Below are positions 1 through 19,534 of a stretch of DNA of 64,000 bases, piece by piece (within the stretch, counting starts at the first letter, position 1; the number at the start of each line of letters is the position of its first letter). This DNA is from Latrodectus hesperus (taxonomy: Eukaryota; Arthropoda; Arachnida; Araneae; Theridiidae): NCBI GenBank assembly GCA_037975125.1, contig CM075856.1:1297288-1361287 (forward strand). The letters are read 5' to 3'. Made by a program: the position numbers and the translations under genes. Below the pieces are notes generated by a model. That model was not told where the DNA came from. It saw nothing but the letters and a program-made list of their open reading frames with translations, and ran no database searches.

Positions 1-2027
1 CTCTGCAAGTTTAAAGCAGAAAATTCTATAATTCATATTTCTTTTCAACATTTCAAACATTTATCTATAAAAATATTGAAATTTAAACTATGAAATATTC
101 ATTTAATGATATGTAGATTATTTCCTAAGTAGCCGGAACATACCGATGAAATATTAATTTTTTTATTTGCTTAAAATATATATTAATTTACATCAATGCT
201 TCAAAATGTATTTTCAAAATAAAAATGTATGAAATGTTTCAATTTTTCGTTATTTAAAATTTTTTTCCATTATTAGTGGAATAATAATCATGTTAGCATC
301 TGTTGTAAGAGACAAGGGAGCTAATTTTTCTGTACAATAATTTGAGGAAACTTTGTAAAACAAATAGAATTGTTAACGGAGTTTTAGTTTATTTTATTAA
401 TATTGTTGGTTTTCAAATTACTTTAGACAATATTTGAGTGAGCTATATTGGGTTTATTTTACCTTAGGATTTGGTAAGCGAAGCTTTCTATTTTATTATA
501 CTTTGCACCACAAAATCCAACCAACCAACTATTTATTGTAATTTTACATTTAATTACCAAATAAGATAGTATAATTCAACTGCAATGTGTATTTTATTTT
601 TTTTTACGTGAAAAATATGTGGACATGTTTTATTAACTTATATAATTTTAGCTATTTATTAGATAGTGCCTAACAGATTTAGATTTTTATTGACCATTTA
701 AAAAATCTAATTCTGAAGTACTTAATATTAATTTTAATATTAAGTAAGAGAAAAAGTCACTTTTCAGTAAATTTCAAACTAAGCATTTCCTTTCAATATG
801 TGCATAAAATATTTGAATTTCCATAATTATTAAATACATTTTTATGTTAAAATGAAGGATTTGCTATAACTGGGATTTGAACGTAAATTTTCGGGAAAAT
901 ACGAATATTTTCCTTAGTAGTTGACAAGTTGTTTCACAAAATTAAGAACTTTCAAATTAACTTCTTTGTAACACATAGTTTTCGTATCCGATTACAACAA
1001 TCTATTACTTATTTTTAAATATTTGGAATACAAATTATTCATTGAAATATCATTTTTTATTTTAAAAGTTAGTTTAAAATAGGAATATTTAAAGAAAATT
1101 CCGTTAATCATAATATTTTTGATTTTTTTAATTGTAACTATTTATTTGTCATTGGGAAAGAAATTAATTTTTATATCAACTATTAAGAACAAACTCGTAT
1201 AAGTTGTTTATTGTTTACTTATTTACCGTATAGAATATAAGTTCAACATAAAATTTTAAAAATAGTGTAAGTTATTCCATGATGAATAATGTTTATGAAA
1301 ATAAAAGAAACAAAAGCCTTAACTATCAAATACTTAACTAACAAAAACCTTATTTGACAATCAAAATTACAAAATTATTCGTAAAAATTGAAAAATCGTA
1401 AATAATATTTTCAAATTTATAATTTATTTTTTAAAATTCTCTCGTAAAAAATTACAGTATTTTTTACTGCAGGGCATTCAGGCAAATTTTACTTGCATTG
1501 AAATTTTAAATTTCCATTTTATTTCTGAAGTATAAGCATTCAATTTAAATTCCCATTTTAACTATCCAATTTTCAATTCTTTTCATGACCTAAAAACACA
1601 ATTTAAGTTATTCTAATCTTATTTCTATATATTTTGAAAGATTTACCAATTCAGTATCAAAGGAATATTTAGCACTATGAAGTCAATAACTGAAAATTGA
1701 CCTAAGTCATCAAAACATTCACATTATGATGTCTTCAAAAGATATTGAATCATATTTAAATATCTCATTGAAGAAAACTTCTATATTGTTCAAAAACATT
1801 TGAAATCTAAGGAATCGAATATCAACCAAGTTGAAATTTTAAATCTAGTTATTTTGAAACGATAAGATTTTGTCTATTTACTTCACAGAAAATGAAACAA
1901 AAGCCATACAAATCAAGTTTAAAAAATATTTCAGTCCTTACGATTGTTTTCATGAGAAACCATTAATGAAAATGTTTGTTAGCATAAAATGATTAAAGCG
2001 TTCAGTTACATTTCAGTTCACAAAATA
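1..2027. other. AT-rich intergenic or intronic DNA, no gene seen
   Basis: No open frame of note, no terminal repeats and no GC-richer island. Homopolymer A and T runs dominate. I see nothing I can name here. Confidence 0.6.
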
Positions 2028-3494
2028 CATTCAGGTCCATAAATTAAGGATAATGTAAGATCAGGCAAAGAAAGAATTAAAACAAATGTGACTTATATCT
2101 AAAGTCTATTTATTAAACGAAAAGTAAAGAACAAAAAAGATGCTATATGTTTGATGTCATTAATAAAAATTGCGATGTTTACCCTCTGGAGTAAATTTCA
2201 AATAGAACCTATTTGCAAAAACCACTATAACATGGTTGGCATGATGGTTAATACATAGTATGCTTCCCCAGACGATGCAATACAACGCCTAGGCATGCTG
2301 GATAAAAAAATTTCGATCTCATCATGGAGAATATTACACCACTACTCAAGCAATGCTCTCAAAAGTTCCGGTAGACATGTAGGAAGGAGTTGATGGGCTG
2401 TAATTCGTCGGCCAAGCATGTCCCACACATACTCTATTGGATTCAAGTCCGGTGAGAACGCTCTCCAGTCCATACGGGTGATATCCTGAAGGCATTCGTC
2501 TACAATGTTTGCACGGCGTTGTCATCCATAAACAGAAATTCTGCATCCATGGCGCCCCGAAACAAACGTACATGTTGTTCCGGAATGACAGCCCGATCGA
2601 TGTGGCCTGTCATGGTTACATTCTGAATATGCAGGTTAGTTCTGGAACCCAGAATAATTCCTCCCCAAACGAGCAATCCTGCACCAACGTAAAATCATCG
2701 TTCAATGGTGTTCTCCTGGTGGTAACAGGTACTTGACCCTCTCCATATCAAATTCCGGCAAAAATTAGATTGAAATCTAAACCTTGACTCCTAGGAAAAC
2801 ATCACACAAGACCACTATTGCGATGTCAACAATGCATGCTCTCTATTCCAGGCTAACCGCAGGTGATAGTGACTTGCGGTAAATGGAGCATATATGACAG
2901 GCCTACGAGCATATAGACCTTTGTGCCCTAATCGTCTGTAAACGGTCTGCCTTGAAACTGTTGCACCGATATCTGAACAGAGCTAATGAGACAAGTCTGA
3001 TGCTGTGCTCCGTCTGTTTTTTGGCAGTAACTGTCAAGGTCCTCATTCGGCTTTGTAACTCGGAGGCGACCTGTGCCTTAACGTCTACTACATTACTATT
3101 GGAACCGTTGCCAAAGCCTGGAGATGACACTCTGGGCGATTCCACGTTCCTCGGATACTTCGAGCTGGGTACATCCACATTCCAGACGGCCAATAATTTC
3201 ACCACGTAAAACATCATCCAAATGCTTCCTTTGTGCCATAAATATGCGGTTATTGCACTGAAAGGCTTTTAAAGCGCTTGTGAACAATTTTACTTCTTTG
3301 CAACCATTCCTTATATACCCCTCTCTTACACTTTCGTCATTGTTACGTACTGTTGGCGTCATTTGGTGGTTTCTTGTAATTTTCATATTATACTTTAAGA
3401 TGTGTGTGATGTGATAATTCTACATGTGAAATTTTTATTTTAGAGTTCCATTTCTGTGTGGTTCTGAATTATCCTTAATTTATGGACATGAGTG
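2028..3494 (-). mobile_element. Decayed Tc1-like DNA transposon with both terminal inverted repeats
   Basis: A cut-and-paste element of about 1.47 kb. The ends carry a perfect 20-bp inverted repeat, GTCCATAAATTAAGGATAAT at 2035-2054 and its complement at 3468-3487. With mismatches the repeats extend outward to about 2028 and 3494. A TA dinucleotide sits at 2026-2027 on the left; the right-hand target TA appears mutated. The interior is a minus-strand transposase relic (see the pseudogene entry). The relic at 19.5-20.2 kb belongs to the same family, judging from protein remnants and a similar 3' end. Confidence 0.88.
2249..3239 (-). pseudogene. Tc1-like transposase relic (DDE family)
   Basis: Once encoded a DDE transposase that binds the terminal repeats and moves the element. 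Translation begins at the ATG complementary to 3237-3239 (MAQRKHLDD...), followed by a helix-turn-helix segment ending VISRLWQRFQ. Further along are a block resembling the first catalytic motif (VMFS-stop-ESRF), a MDDNA block near 2515-2535 holding the second aspartate, and SPDLNPIEYVWDML near 2400-2450 holding the third acidic residue. The C-terminus (SSMPRRC...) is recognisable to about 2249. It is dead: the first catalytic Asp codon reads TAG (complement of 2792-2794), a small deletion and frameshift follow MDDNA, and further stops occur. Confidence 0.85.
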
Positions 3495-4587
3495 TGTTAT
3501 GTTTCATGGATAGAAATAATTGAATCCATGATATTGTATAATAAATGTTTTTTAAAACAGAAGACAGTTACATGAAAGTTACATAAGACAGACAGTTACA
3601 TAAAATACATTCTTAAATAATTTATATTTTCCTTCCATTATTTTCAATATTATATATGTATTAATACTAAATGTTATATAAGTTCTGAGAACAGAGCTCA
3701 TCAACCCAGTTTGAATTGCTTAAAAGGTTATTAATTTCGAGTGATTACTCAGAATTCTCTGTAGAAGAAATCATTTTTGCTTAACATTTCCATTTGAATG
3801 ACATTAGCTGTTGATAAAGTAAAAAAAAAAAATGCTACTCAGATTTCGAAGCAGGAAAGAATATTATGTACTCTATAATATCAAACGCATAAACATATTT
3901 TCGATATGTTGTTATGTATTTTTGTACAAATATTTCCACATTCTCTATCTTTATACTATGTAATCAAATCTTCTAATAGGAAAATATTTTCAATAATAGC
4001 AAATGTACTTAAGAATAAAAAAATATCCCGAATAATTTTATCATTAATTGATAACATCCATTAAAAATATGAAATAATGCGAATTTAAGGCCATTTAATT
4101 TTTAAAAGGTAGGGAAAGATGAACTAATTATAAATTTAATATCAAAGTACTTAAAATAAAAACAACACACTACTATTGCCATAAGAATATGAAATCTGGT
4201 GAAGCAATTTTTTTAATAAAATATTCTTGTCACCATAAATTAACAATATTATACTTTTATTACTACATTTTTATGACATTTTTTATCTATTATTATTTTA
4301 ATACAATGATATTGTTCTTTTTATTAAATAAGTGACATTTAGAAATAAATTTTGTAGAATGATGATATTTATACGTTATTGTTGCTTATAATCATAAACA
4401 ATAATTTTATTTTGTTTAGAATAATTAAATGCATATAAAATATGTAACATTTTATTCACTATTAAGTTAAAATTATAATTTTACATGCTATTCACAGGTA
4501 TTTATTTATTAAATATTCTTCTTAATTTTATCTAATAGATTGATTAATTAAAGTGCTTAAAAATTTATTATTGTTATTGAAATCTAT
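3495..4587. other. AT-rich DNA, no gene seen
   Basis: Nothing recognisable; short A runs and AT-rich sequence only. Confidence 0.55.
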
Positions 4588-4625
4588 ATGACTATTGAGA
4601 TTATAATCACTATCTCAATAGTCAT
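4588..4625. repeat. Perfect 14-bp inverted repeat (hairpin)
   Basis: ATGACTATTGAGAT at 4588-4601 pairs with its complement at 4612-4625 across a 10-nt loop. The right arm starts a short imperfect tandem duplication (unit about 32 bp, containing CAATAGTCA and CATAGAGT) that runs to about 4674, just before the segmental duplication starts. Confidence 0.8.
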
Positions 4626-4674
4626 ACACATAGAGTCAAAATAGTCTCAATAGTCAAAAACATAGAGTAAATAT

Positions 4675-5381
4675 AGCATTTTATCACAGAGAAATGCATA
4701 ACCAGTTTTAAATCTCAAGAAAATATTCAAATCCAATTGAAATAATTTCGCTCTACAGTGCCTATTTTAGTGTATTCAAAAAATTCCTTAAGCATTATTT
4801 TTATTGTTTTGTTTGTTTGTCGCTCAACGGTCATTTTTTGCACACGAGGGCTAATTAGACCGGGACTTACGGCTTAAAGTGGATTCCGAACCACTACGAA
4901 CATCCATGCCCAAGGTGGGATTCGAACCCACGAACTGTTGAACTGAAGGCAAGAGGGCTAACCATTCGGCTGCCAGCTCGGCCATTATTTTTATATGTAA
5001 CCATATTTTTCTAAATATGATAAACCAAAATCAGTTGTCTCGAAAAAAAAAGTTGTTTTATCTTTTGTATCCGTTAACGAGAATTATTTTTAAATATTTC
5101 CTATAAAAAATAATAATAAAAGATGAAATATTTTTTTGGGAAATTTTGAAAGGTTTTTAGTGATGTATGGTATAAAAATCCATTATATTATGAAAGTAGA
5201 ATTTATATAAAACTCAAGAAAATTAAATCTATTGGTATTTGACAGACAGGCATTTACGAAAGCATTAGCAACAATCAGTAGCATTTGCACACTAAGCGTT
5301 TAATCTATAACCTAGGGCTTCATCAACTGATTAGAGAACTGCTTTAACATATACGTAGAATATATTCGAAATAGGAAACAG
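4675..5381. repeat. Segmental duplication copy A, carrying a SINE
   Basis: A 517-bp sequence repeated in direct orientation at 5797-6312, with only scattered substitutions and small indels. Copy A is longer because it carries a SINE at 4804-4982 plus one extra 11-bp target copy. No coding potential is seen in either copy, and I find no terminal repeats that would make it a transposon. Confidence 0.92.
4804..4982 (-). mobile_element. tRNA-derived SINE with 11-bp target-site duplication
   Basis: A 179-bp retroposon on the minus strand. Its head (GCCGAGCTGGCAGCCGAATG) contains an A-box-like segment. About 50 nt further is a perfect RNA polymerase III B box, GGTTCGAATCC. The 3' end runs into a (CAAA)n-like tail at 4804-4820. 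The target duplication CATTATTTTTA is exact at 4793-4803 and 4983-4993. The paralogous copy at 5797-6312 has a single CATTATTTTTA with no insert, which fixes both boundaries. A degraded relative lies at 33049-33232. Confidence 0.93.
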
Positions 5382-5796
5382 ATTTCTTTGTTATGTCAGT
5401 TACGTGGTGCATAATTAATATACTCCATCAATATCATCAAACTGAAATCAATGAAATGCAAGTATGATATTATATAATTATTTCCAGCGATTTCTATTAT
5501 TTCCTCTTTCTGCATGGCATGAATTTTACGTTTTTCACTGTACGCTAACAATTTTGACTGCATAAGTCCTTTGCTAAGCAGTGCAGTTGAACTGGATAAA
5601 TATCCAATTTTTGTAAATAGTTACTAAATTAAATCTACAAATATTATTCAGTATTGTATTAAAACGAAACAGTTTTTGCAAACATTTATATTACAAAAGA
5701 TTTCTACTAAAAGCTAGCATTTTATTAAAGATTTTGAAGCCCATATACGATATGAAAAGAAAAGTGTGTGGTGGTTCAGTTATATTCTATAGACAC
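5382..5796. other. Spacer between the two duplication copies
   Basis: 415 bp of AT-rich unique sequence with no gene and no match to the flanking copies that I can see. Confidence 0.6.
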
Positions 5797-6312
5797 AGCA
5801 TTTTATCACAGAGAAATGCATAACCAGGTTTAAATCTCAAGAAAATATTCAAATCCAATTGAAATAATTTCGCTCTATAGTGCCTATTTTAGTGTATTCA
5901 AAAAATTCCTTAAGCATTATTTTTATATGTAACCATATTTTTCTAAATATGATAAACCAAAATCAGTTATCTCGAAAAAAATGTTGTTTTATCTTTTGTA
6001 TCCGTTAACGAGAATTATTTTTAAATATTTCCTATAAAAAATAATAATAAAAGATGAAATAATTTTTTGGCAAATTTTGATAAGTTTTTAGTGATGTATA
6101 GTATAAAAATCCCCTATATTGTGAAAGTAGAATTTATATAAAACTCAAGAAAATTAAATCTATTGGTATTTAACAGACAGGCATTTACGAAAGCATTAGC
6201 AACAATCAGTAGCATTTGCACACTAAGCGTTTAATCTATAACCTATGGCTTCATCAACTGATTAGAGAACTACTTTAACATATACGTAAAATATATTCGA
6301 AATAGGAAACAG
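5797..6312. repeat. Segmental duplication copy B (SINE-free)
   Basis: 516 bp matching 4675-5381 minus the SINE. It is the pre-insertion form of the locus: ...AAGCATTATTTTTATATG is uninterrupted near 5921-5938. Confidence 0.92.
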
Positions 6313-7071
6313 TAATTCTCTTATTTAAATATGTTAATTTATTTTGAATTTTATTCTGTTAAATTAAATCAATGATGTGGTTCTGTTTATGATAAAACAG
6401 TATATAGTCATTATTCTACTAAAATAAACTTTATATAGTAGTTTGATATCAACGCTTTGACCATCTAAAATAATCTTTTAATTTTCGTATTTATTATATG
6501 CGTTTGGAAATATTTCTTTTCTCATCAGTAGTACTTTATGAATATTTTCTTATTTTCTGTGTCATGTAACAAAAAAATTCAGAAACAAATTCTTTAAGAA
6601 AACGTTAACACTATTTAAGTATTAATTTTCATTTATATCAAAATAAGTAAACATGTTCTTAAAGTTATTCATATATTTATATGAACCGAAGTTTTATGCA
6701 GAGGGCATGATGAGCAAATTAATTAATTCAATCATTCTCACTATCAAAAGTTTAAATAGGGGCCCAACCAAAGATTTGTCTAGTTTGCAATGGCGAAAGG
6801 GTAATGTGCAGTCATGCTTTCCTTGTAAATTATGATACCGCTGAGAGTCTTCTGTTTGCCCACTATCTTAGTCTTATCTATCATTTTTGTTTGTAAATGT
6901 TTTCTAAATTACGAGTATGTACCGACCTTTGGAACTACAATGGCGCATCAACTGGGTCCCTTAGTTAATAGACATACGAAACGAGACGGAATACCTGGTC
7001 TGTACCTCATGTTATCAGGTATAGCTCCACCGTGAAATGCAACCTTTACCAAATTGTTTTTTTGATGATAT
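6313..7071. other. No clear gene; possibly 3' flank of the adjoining LINE relic
   Basis: Short open frames on the plus strand (6653-6835 and 6832-7035) resemble no family I know. Composition becomes somewhat less AT-rich from about 6750. This could be 3' untranslated sequence of the minus-strand LINE that ends at 7072, but that is a guess. Confidence 0.35.
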
Positions 7072-7920
7072 TCACTGCTCAGTTATGGTATTATCCTTAC
7101 AGAGTTTGGATCCTTTTTCATAGAGAAAGGACATAATGCTCTTTATCTTATGAAGAAGCGAAAAATTGCTAGTAGTGAAAATTCTTTTGCTAGTATAGTG
7201 GAGAAATGGAGTAAGTTCCTCAGAGTTTTTAGGCGCTTTTAGGTGGCATTGTTTTGTAAAATCGCATTCGAAAACATAATGTACAATGGTCCCAACCTGA
7301 CCGCATGAACCAGCACAACTTGGAGCCATACCCCTTTTGTTGAGATACTCCGGTGTTGGAGTATATCCAGAAAGAAACTGTGCTTCTTTTTGGTCCTTGA
7401 CTAGGAAATTGAGAGAGACGGGGGTTGTCCATCTACCTTGTTCTGCCTCATTCCGTTTTTGTTGCCAGGTCATTAGTAAATGGTTGCGTAATTTAGAAAT
7501 CAAGTATATTTTGGGCTACCTTGATTCACTTTTTTTTCATGTTTGAGCAAGATTTGTCAGCTTGCTTTGATAGTGTGTCAGAGCTCTTTCATATCCAGTA
7601 TGTCCGGCATGAGCATTGATCCAGTGAAGAAAAATTTGACATCGATTGTTATACGTCCTGAGTTGATTTTGAATGTCTTGAATTAGTGGGTTTCTGAGAT
7701 TTGGGTTATATAGTCTCAATAGAGCTCATCAATTCCAATGTATGCGAGAAAATGATACCTTTAAATCGGCATGCCAAAAAGAGAGTCTTCTGCTTTGTAC
7801 TTGTTTTTAAATTACGAAAGCTCAAGGCTATGGCTGTACGAAATCTACTGGTTGCTTCATCATAAATGATGCCACTATTTCTGATCCATCTGTAAAAGTG
7901 ATACCTCTGGAATAGCATGT
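7072..7920 (-). pseudogene. LINE ORF2 relic: RNase H domain plus C-terminal zinc-knuckle region
   Basis: The 3' part of a non-LTR retrotransposon polyprotein, read on the minus strand in one frame. First comes an RNase H start motif, TFTDGSE (TDGS codons complement 7882-7893). Then a degenerate RNase H segment HWINAHAGHTGYERA (about 7580-7625), which matches the usual W-I-P-x-H...G-N-E-x-A-D pattern with the Asn and the final Asp lost. Then 143 open codons (7072-7503) including a C-x3-C-x7-H-x4-C knuckle (CAGSCG...HYVFEC). Stops interrupt the frame between 7504 and 7536 and again near 7750-7850, so it is dead. The reverse transcriptase domain is absent. Confidence 0.8.
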
Positions 7921-8180
7921 CAAGTAAGAGAATCTTCTTATTCTTGCTTCTAAATTAAGAGATCTCAGGCTTAGGAAGAAAAGCCCAAAGATTTGTTTGC
8001 CATAAATGATTACATTGGATCTGACCCTTGTATAAAAATGTTATCTCTGGAATGAAATATTAAATAAAAAATTCCTCGGTTTAATTTTTGCTTTAAATTA
8101 GGAGAACTTAGGGAATTAGGGCTGTGATTATAACACACTCAATGCTTCATTGTATAAGATGCCAAATAATGACGTTGTTT
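7755..8180. repeat. Three degenerate tandem copies of a ~142-bp segment
   Basis: Units begin near 7755, 7901 and 8041 (periods 146 and 140). Shared landmarks in order are ATACCT or ATCTCTGG, AGAGARTCTTC, CTTG..TAAATTA, GCTCAAGG or CTCAGGCTT, and TTGCTTCATCATAAATGATGCC or its variants. The segment covers the beginning of the LINE RNase H domain, so the domain start has been locally triplicated. Copies are well diverged. Confidence 0.65.
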
Positions 8181-8211
8181 GAATTAAACAAATAAAATTT
8201 AAAAAGCACAA

Positions 8212-8216
<5 letters not shown>

Positions 8217-8248
<32 letters not shown>
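8217..8248. repeat. (TA)n microsatellite
   Basis: Uninterrupted TA run of about 32 bp, the shortest of the listed arrays. Confidence 0.97.
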
Positions 8249-10547
<2,299 letters not shown>

Positions 10548-10945
10548 AATCTAAGCATTAATCAAAATTATTGTTGCTATACTAAATAAAATTTAGTCAA
10601 TAACTTATGTAACAATTTTATAATAAAAGTTTTATACATTAAAGAACAAAATATGAATTTCTTAAAATGCATAGTTTATTAACCTTGTTGACAGAAATAA
10701 ATTTTTTTTCGATATAGATTAATATATATCATATTTCCTCTGTTACCCAAAGAATGCATTGTTTGTTTGCAAAGAAATGTTAGTTAATAAAGTATAACTC
10801 CGTAAGACTAGTAGATGGAAAACTAATAAAAATGCATTTAAAGCTTTTTAAGATCAACTTTTATGTGCTATTTATATATGATATTTATACAGTTAAATTT
10901 CTCATTATTTTCAATGTACGCAGTTATATATTATATTATATATAG

Positions 10946-11108
10946 TGTCCGAGATAGGCGTGTGTTTAACGTCCCTAAATTGTAAGCATGAGGACCGAAT
11001 TCTGGTCCCAGTTCGGGCATGGAATTTCCTTTGTCTCTTTTCTTTAAGTCTAACTTTTTACTTTTGGGGCCAAAGGGAAATTCCAATGAGTGCGCCACTG
11101 TATTAAAA
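10946..11108 (+). mobile_element. Degenerate tRNA-derived SINE with 13-bp target-site duplication
   Basis: A plus-strand retroposon whose head contains a decayed B box (GGTCCCAGTTCGGGCATGG) resembling the junction of the better copy at 51380. The flanks ATATTATATATAG (10933-10945) and ATATTATATACAG (11109-11121) match at 12 of 13 positions and form the likely target duplication. The body is diverged. Confidence 0.72.
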
Positions 11109-11121
11109 ATATTATATACAG

Positions 11122-11865
11122 CTTTCAAATTTTAAAAAAAATGAAAGAATAGTTGATCGATTTGGCAAATGAAAAATCTAATTATTATTTAAAAATATTG
11201 CTTAATGAAAAATGATTTAAATTTATATTAAAATAACATTGATTTATAAATATTAATTTTACCTCTATTACTATTTACAAATAATTCTTAGTAATAATTC
11301 ATTGCTTCTAATTTTTGTTCTACTAATACTAAAAATGCTCATATACAAGTAATGTGTTATCAGAAGAAAAAGTCCATTCATGTCATTATAATCAACCCTG
11401 AATGTATCGATTGGCTGATGTGTTGTACTTAACTTATTACTATCTATTTGCTTCCTTATCTATTTAGCAAATGAATATTTGATTTTTGTAAATTATTTTT
11501 GTACATTAGCAATAAAAATCCTAAATTATCTTCGTAAATTTCATAGTTTTATTCAACAATTTCAGTTAGTAACTAGAGTTTGCAAATTATATTATGTAAG
11601 TATGTTTTTTCTATCATTTAATTATTATTTTTAGCTGCATTTTGACTATTCAGTATATTAAAAAAACTTTACATTTGCTGACGAGAAAATATTAACGCAA
11701 TTATGAATGATATATTTGGCTATAACAATACTTGTAATGGAGTGTATGTGAATTAAATTTTACATATTTGGCAATTAAATACTAAAACAATAACACATTA
11801 TTAAGATACTGTTCTCGTTTTTGTACAATAAATTTAAGTAAAAAAAAATTTTATTTTACTTTTTA
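11122..11865. other. AT-rich DNA, no gene seen
   Basis: No recognisable coding or repeat signal. Confidence 0.55.
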
Positions 11866-12000
11866 ATGTTGTTGTCGTGGCTTATTCTCTTTAAAGATCT
11901 AACATTAGTCCGATCAACTACAATAAGTTGTTGACGGTCGGATCATTTTAATGTAGATGGTTTTAGACATATGATGAGATTGAGCTTTCCCTTTCCCTTT
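11866..12000 (-). mobile_element. Retroposon 3' fragment with CAA-type tail
   Basis: Read on the minus strand, this GC-richer island ends in GCCACGACAACAACATT, the same style of 3' tail as the SINE at 51.4 kb and the LINE ends at 37.3 and 52.9 kb. It contains an internal hairpin-like pair (CCGATCAACTACAATAA / TTGTTGACGGTCGG). The 5' part is missing or unrecognisable, so it may be SINE or LINE 3' sequence. Confidence 0.55.
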
Positions 12001-17885
<5,885 letters not shown>

Positions 17886-17927
17886 AATAGCTTTCCACGC
17901 AGCTTATAAGCTGGGTGGAAAGCTATT
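17886..17927. repeat. 42-nt near-perfect palindrome
   Basis: The arms AATAGCTTTCCAC and GTGGAAAGCTATT flank the centre CAGCTTATAAGCTG. All 21 base pairs match except one G-G pair. A cruciform or hairpin of this quality is unusual outside the TA arrays. Confidence 0.9.
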
Positions 17928-18599
17928 AAGGCTCAGTTTTTAGTGGCAAACTCAGACATCAGCTAAATTTCAGCAATTTTGTGTTCCCAATGGCATAGAT
18001 AAAAATTTATAACATTCAGATCGGCTTGATAGGGAAGCTAGTGAGAAGGATTTTGGATCATTGAAATGAATCTCCGTAAAACTCTTTCCCATGCACTGCT
18101 GAAAAACATTAGCTACCAACTGTACTGATAGATATTGAAGCCGCTTTGAATAGCAGACCTCTAATAAGTAAAGAAGATGCAGAATCCTTAAACGCATTGA
18201 CATGTACACATTTTTTATTGGAAAAATTTTATTATTTTTTTAACAGTTCAGAGAGTTAAGAATGAAAATTAACAATGCTTTATAGGCAGTAACAGCACTT
18301 GTTATATAAGTTTTGGAAGAAGTAATCTGAGAAAAATTTGTAAATAATACTTTCTTATCTTGAAGGCACAGAGTGGTTTAATCCGCTAATATACGCATTG
18401 GATAGCTTGAGTTGGTGTACAAAGAAATCAAACCAAAACAAATGTGTAAAGGAGAGTATTCTTAACATTATTGTAGAAAACAACCGAAGACCAAAAACAT
18501 GAAACATGTACCTATAAGGTTATTGGCAACCAAATAAGTAGAAATGTTCCAGTGGGTCTTACCTGGAGATAGTCCAGCGTAGGGAGGATTTAGAGAACA

Positions 18600-18602
<3 letters not shown>

Positions 18603-18684
<82 letters not shown>

Positions 18685-18696
18685 ATATATATATAT
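18603..18696. repeat. (TA)n microsatellite with TATG variants
   Basis: About 94 bp of TA dinucleotides; two TATG interruptions lie at the right end (18673 and 18681). Confidence 0.96.
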
Positions 18697-19436
18697 TCGT
18701 AAAATTGTAATGACTTTAAATATTCTTTATGCAATTTACAAATTATATTTCCTATATGGAAATTATTAATTTAATTTATTTAATATAACAAGTTATAAAA
18801 TTAATATCTTTCAAAATATGCAAGCCATAAATTCTAAAAAGTAACGAATGCTATGTTTTATTAAAATGCAGCAAATTTGTGCAGTATATTAAAATATAAT
18901 TTTTCTAAAATTTCTTAGAGAATTGGACACGTAGCAGAATTTTAATTTGAATCCCAACCGGAAAATAATATACCTATTACAAATAAGTATAAAACGTTGA
19001 ATATCATAGAAACTTTGAGAATAATTTTAAAAAAATTGCTAATTTATGTGGGTGTTTTTATAAAAAATTAAATACTTTTTGATTTATATTACATTTTAAT
19101 CAATAAAAATATTTTTTGAAAATTAATAATTATAAATACAGACATTAATCGTGCATATGTAATAAAAAGTACTATAAGAAAACATAATAAAATCATAAAA
19201 GTATGTCGTTGCACAATTAATGTTAAAAATAATCTTAAATAAAAAAATAAAATGCTTCATATACAAACTAATAGCTAAAAAATTCAATTCGATATGTTTT
19301 TCATTCAAAAATTTTATTTTTGTTTAATTTTTTTAGGAATCCATGTTTCTTAATAAATTGCTTAAAAAATGAAACACATCATCATATGAAGACGCCATTT
19401 ACATATTTAATGAAAAATGAAATTTTCTTCTGCAGG

Positions 19437-19437
<1 letters not shown>
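18697..19437. other. AT-rich DNA, no gene seen
   Basis: Nothing recognisable. Confidence 0.55.
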
Positions 19438-19479
<42 letters not shown>

Positions 19480-19496
19480 TGTGTATATATGTATAT
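19438..19496. repeat. (TA)n microsatellite with TG-containing right end
   Basis: A core of about 39 bp of TA, followed by TTTGTGTATATATGTATAT. Confidence 0.93.
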
Positions 19497-19534
19497 TTAT
19501 AATTTAATTTTTAATATTATTTTATACAGCATCA

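Noticed and set aside
2509..2736. Plus-strand open frame inside the Tc1 relic
   Set aside because: It is a shadow of the minus-strand transposase remnant.
17970..18209. 79-codon minus-strand frame as a gene
   Set aside because: No family resemblance could be supported; kept only as part of an unidentified region.
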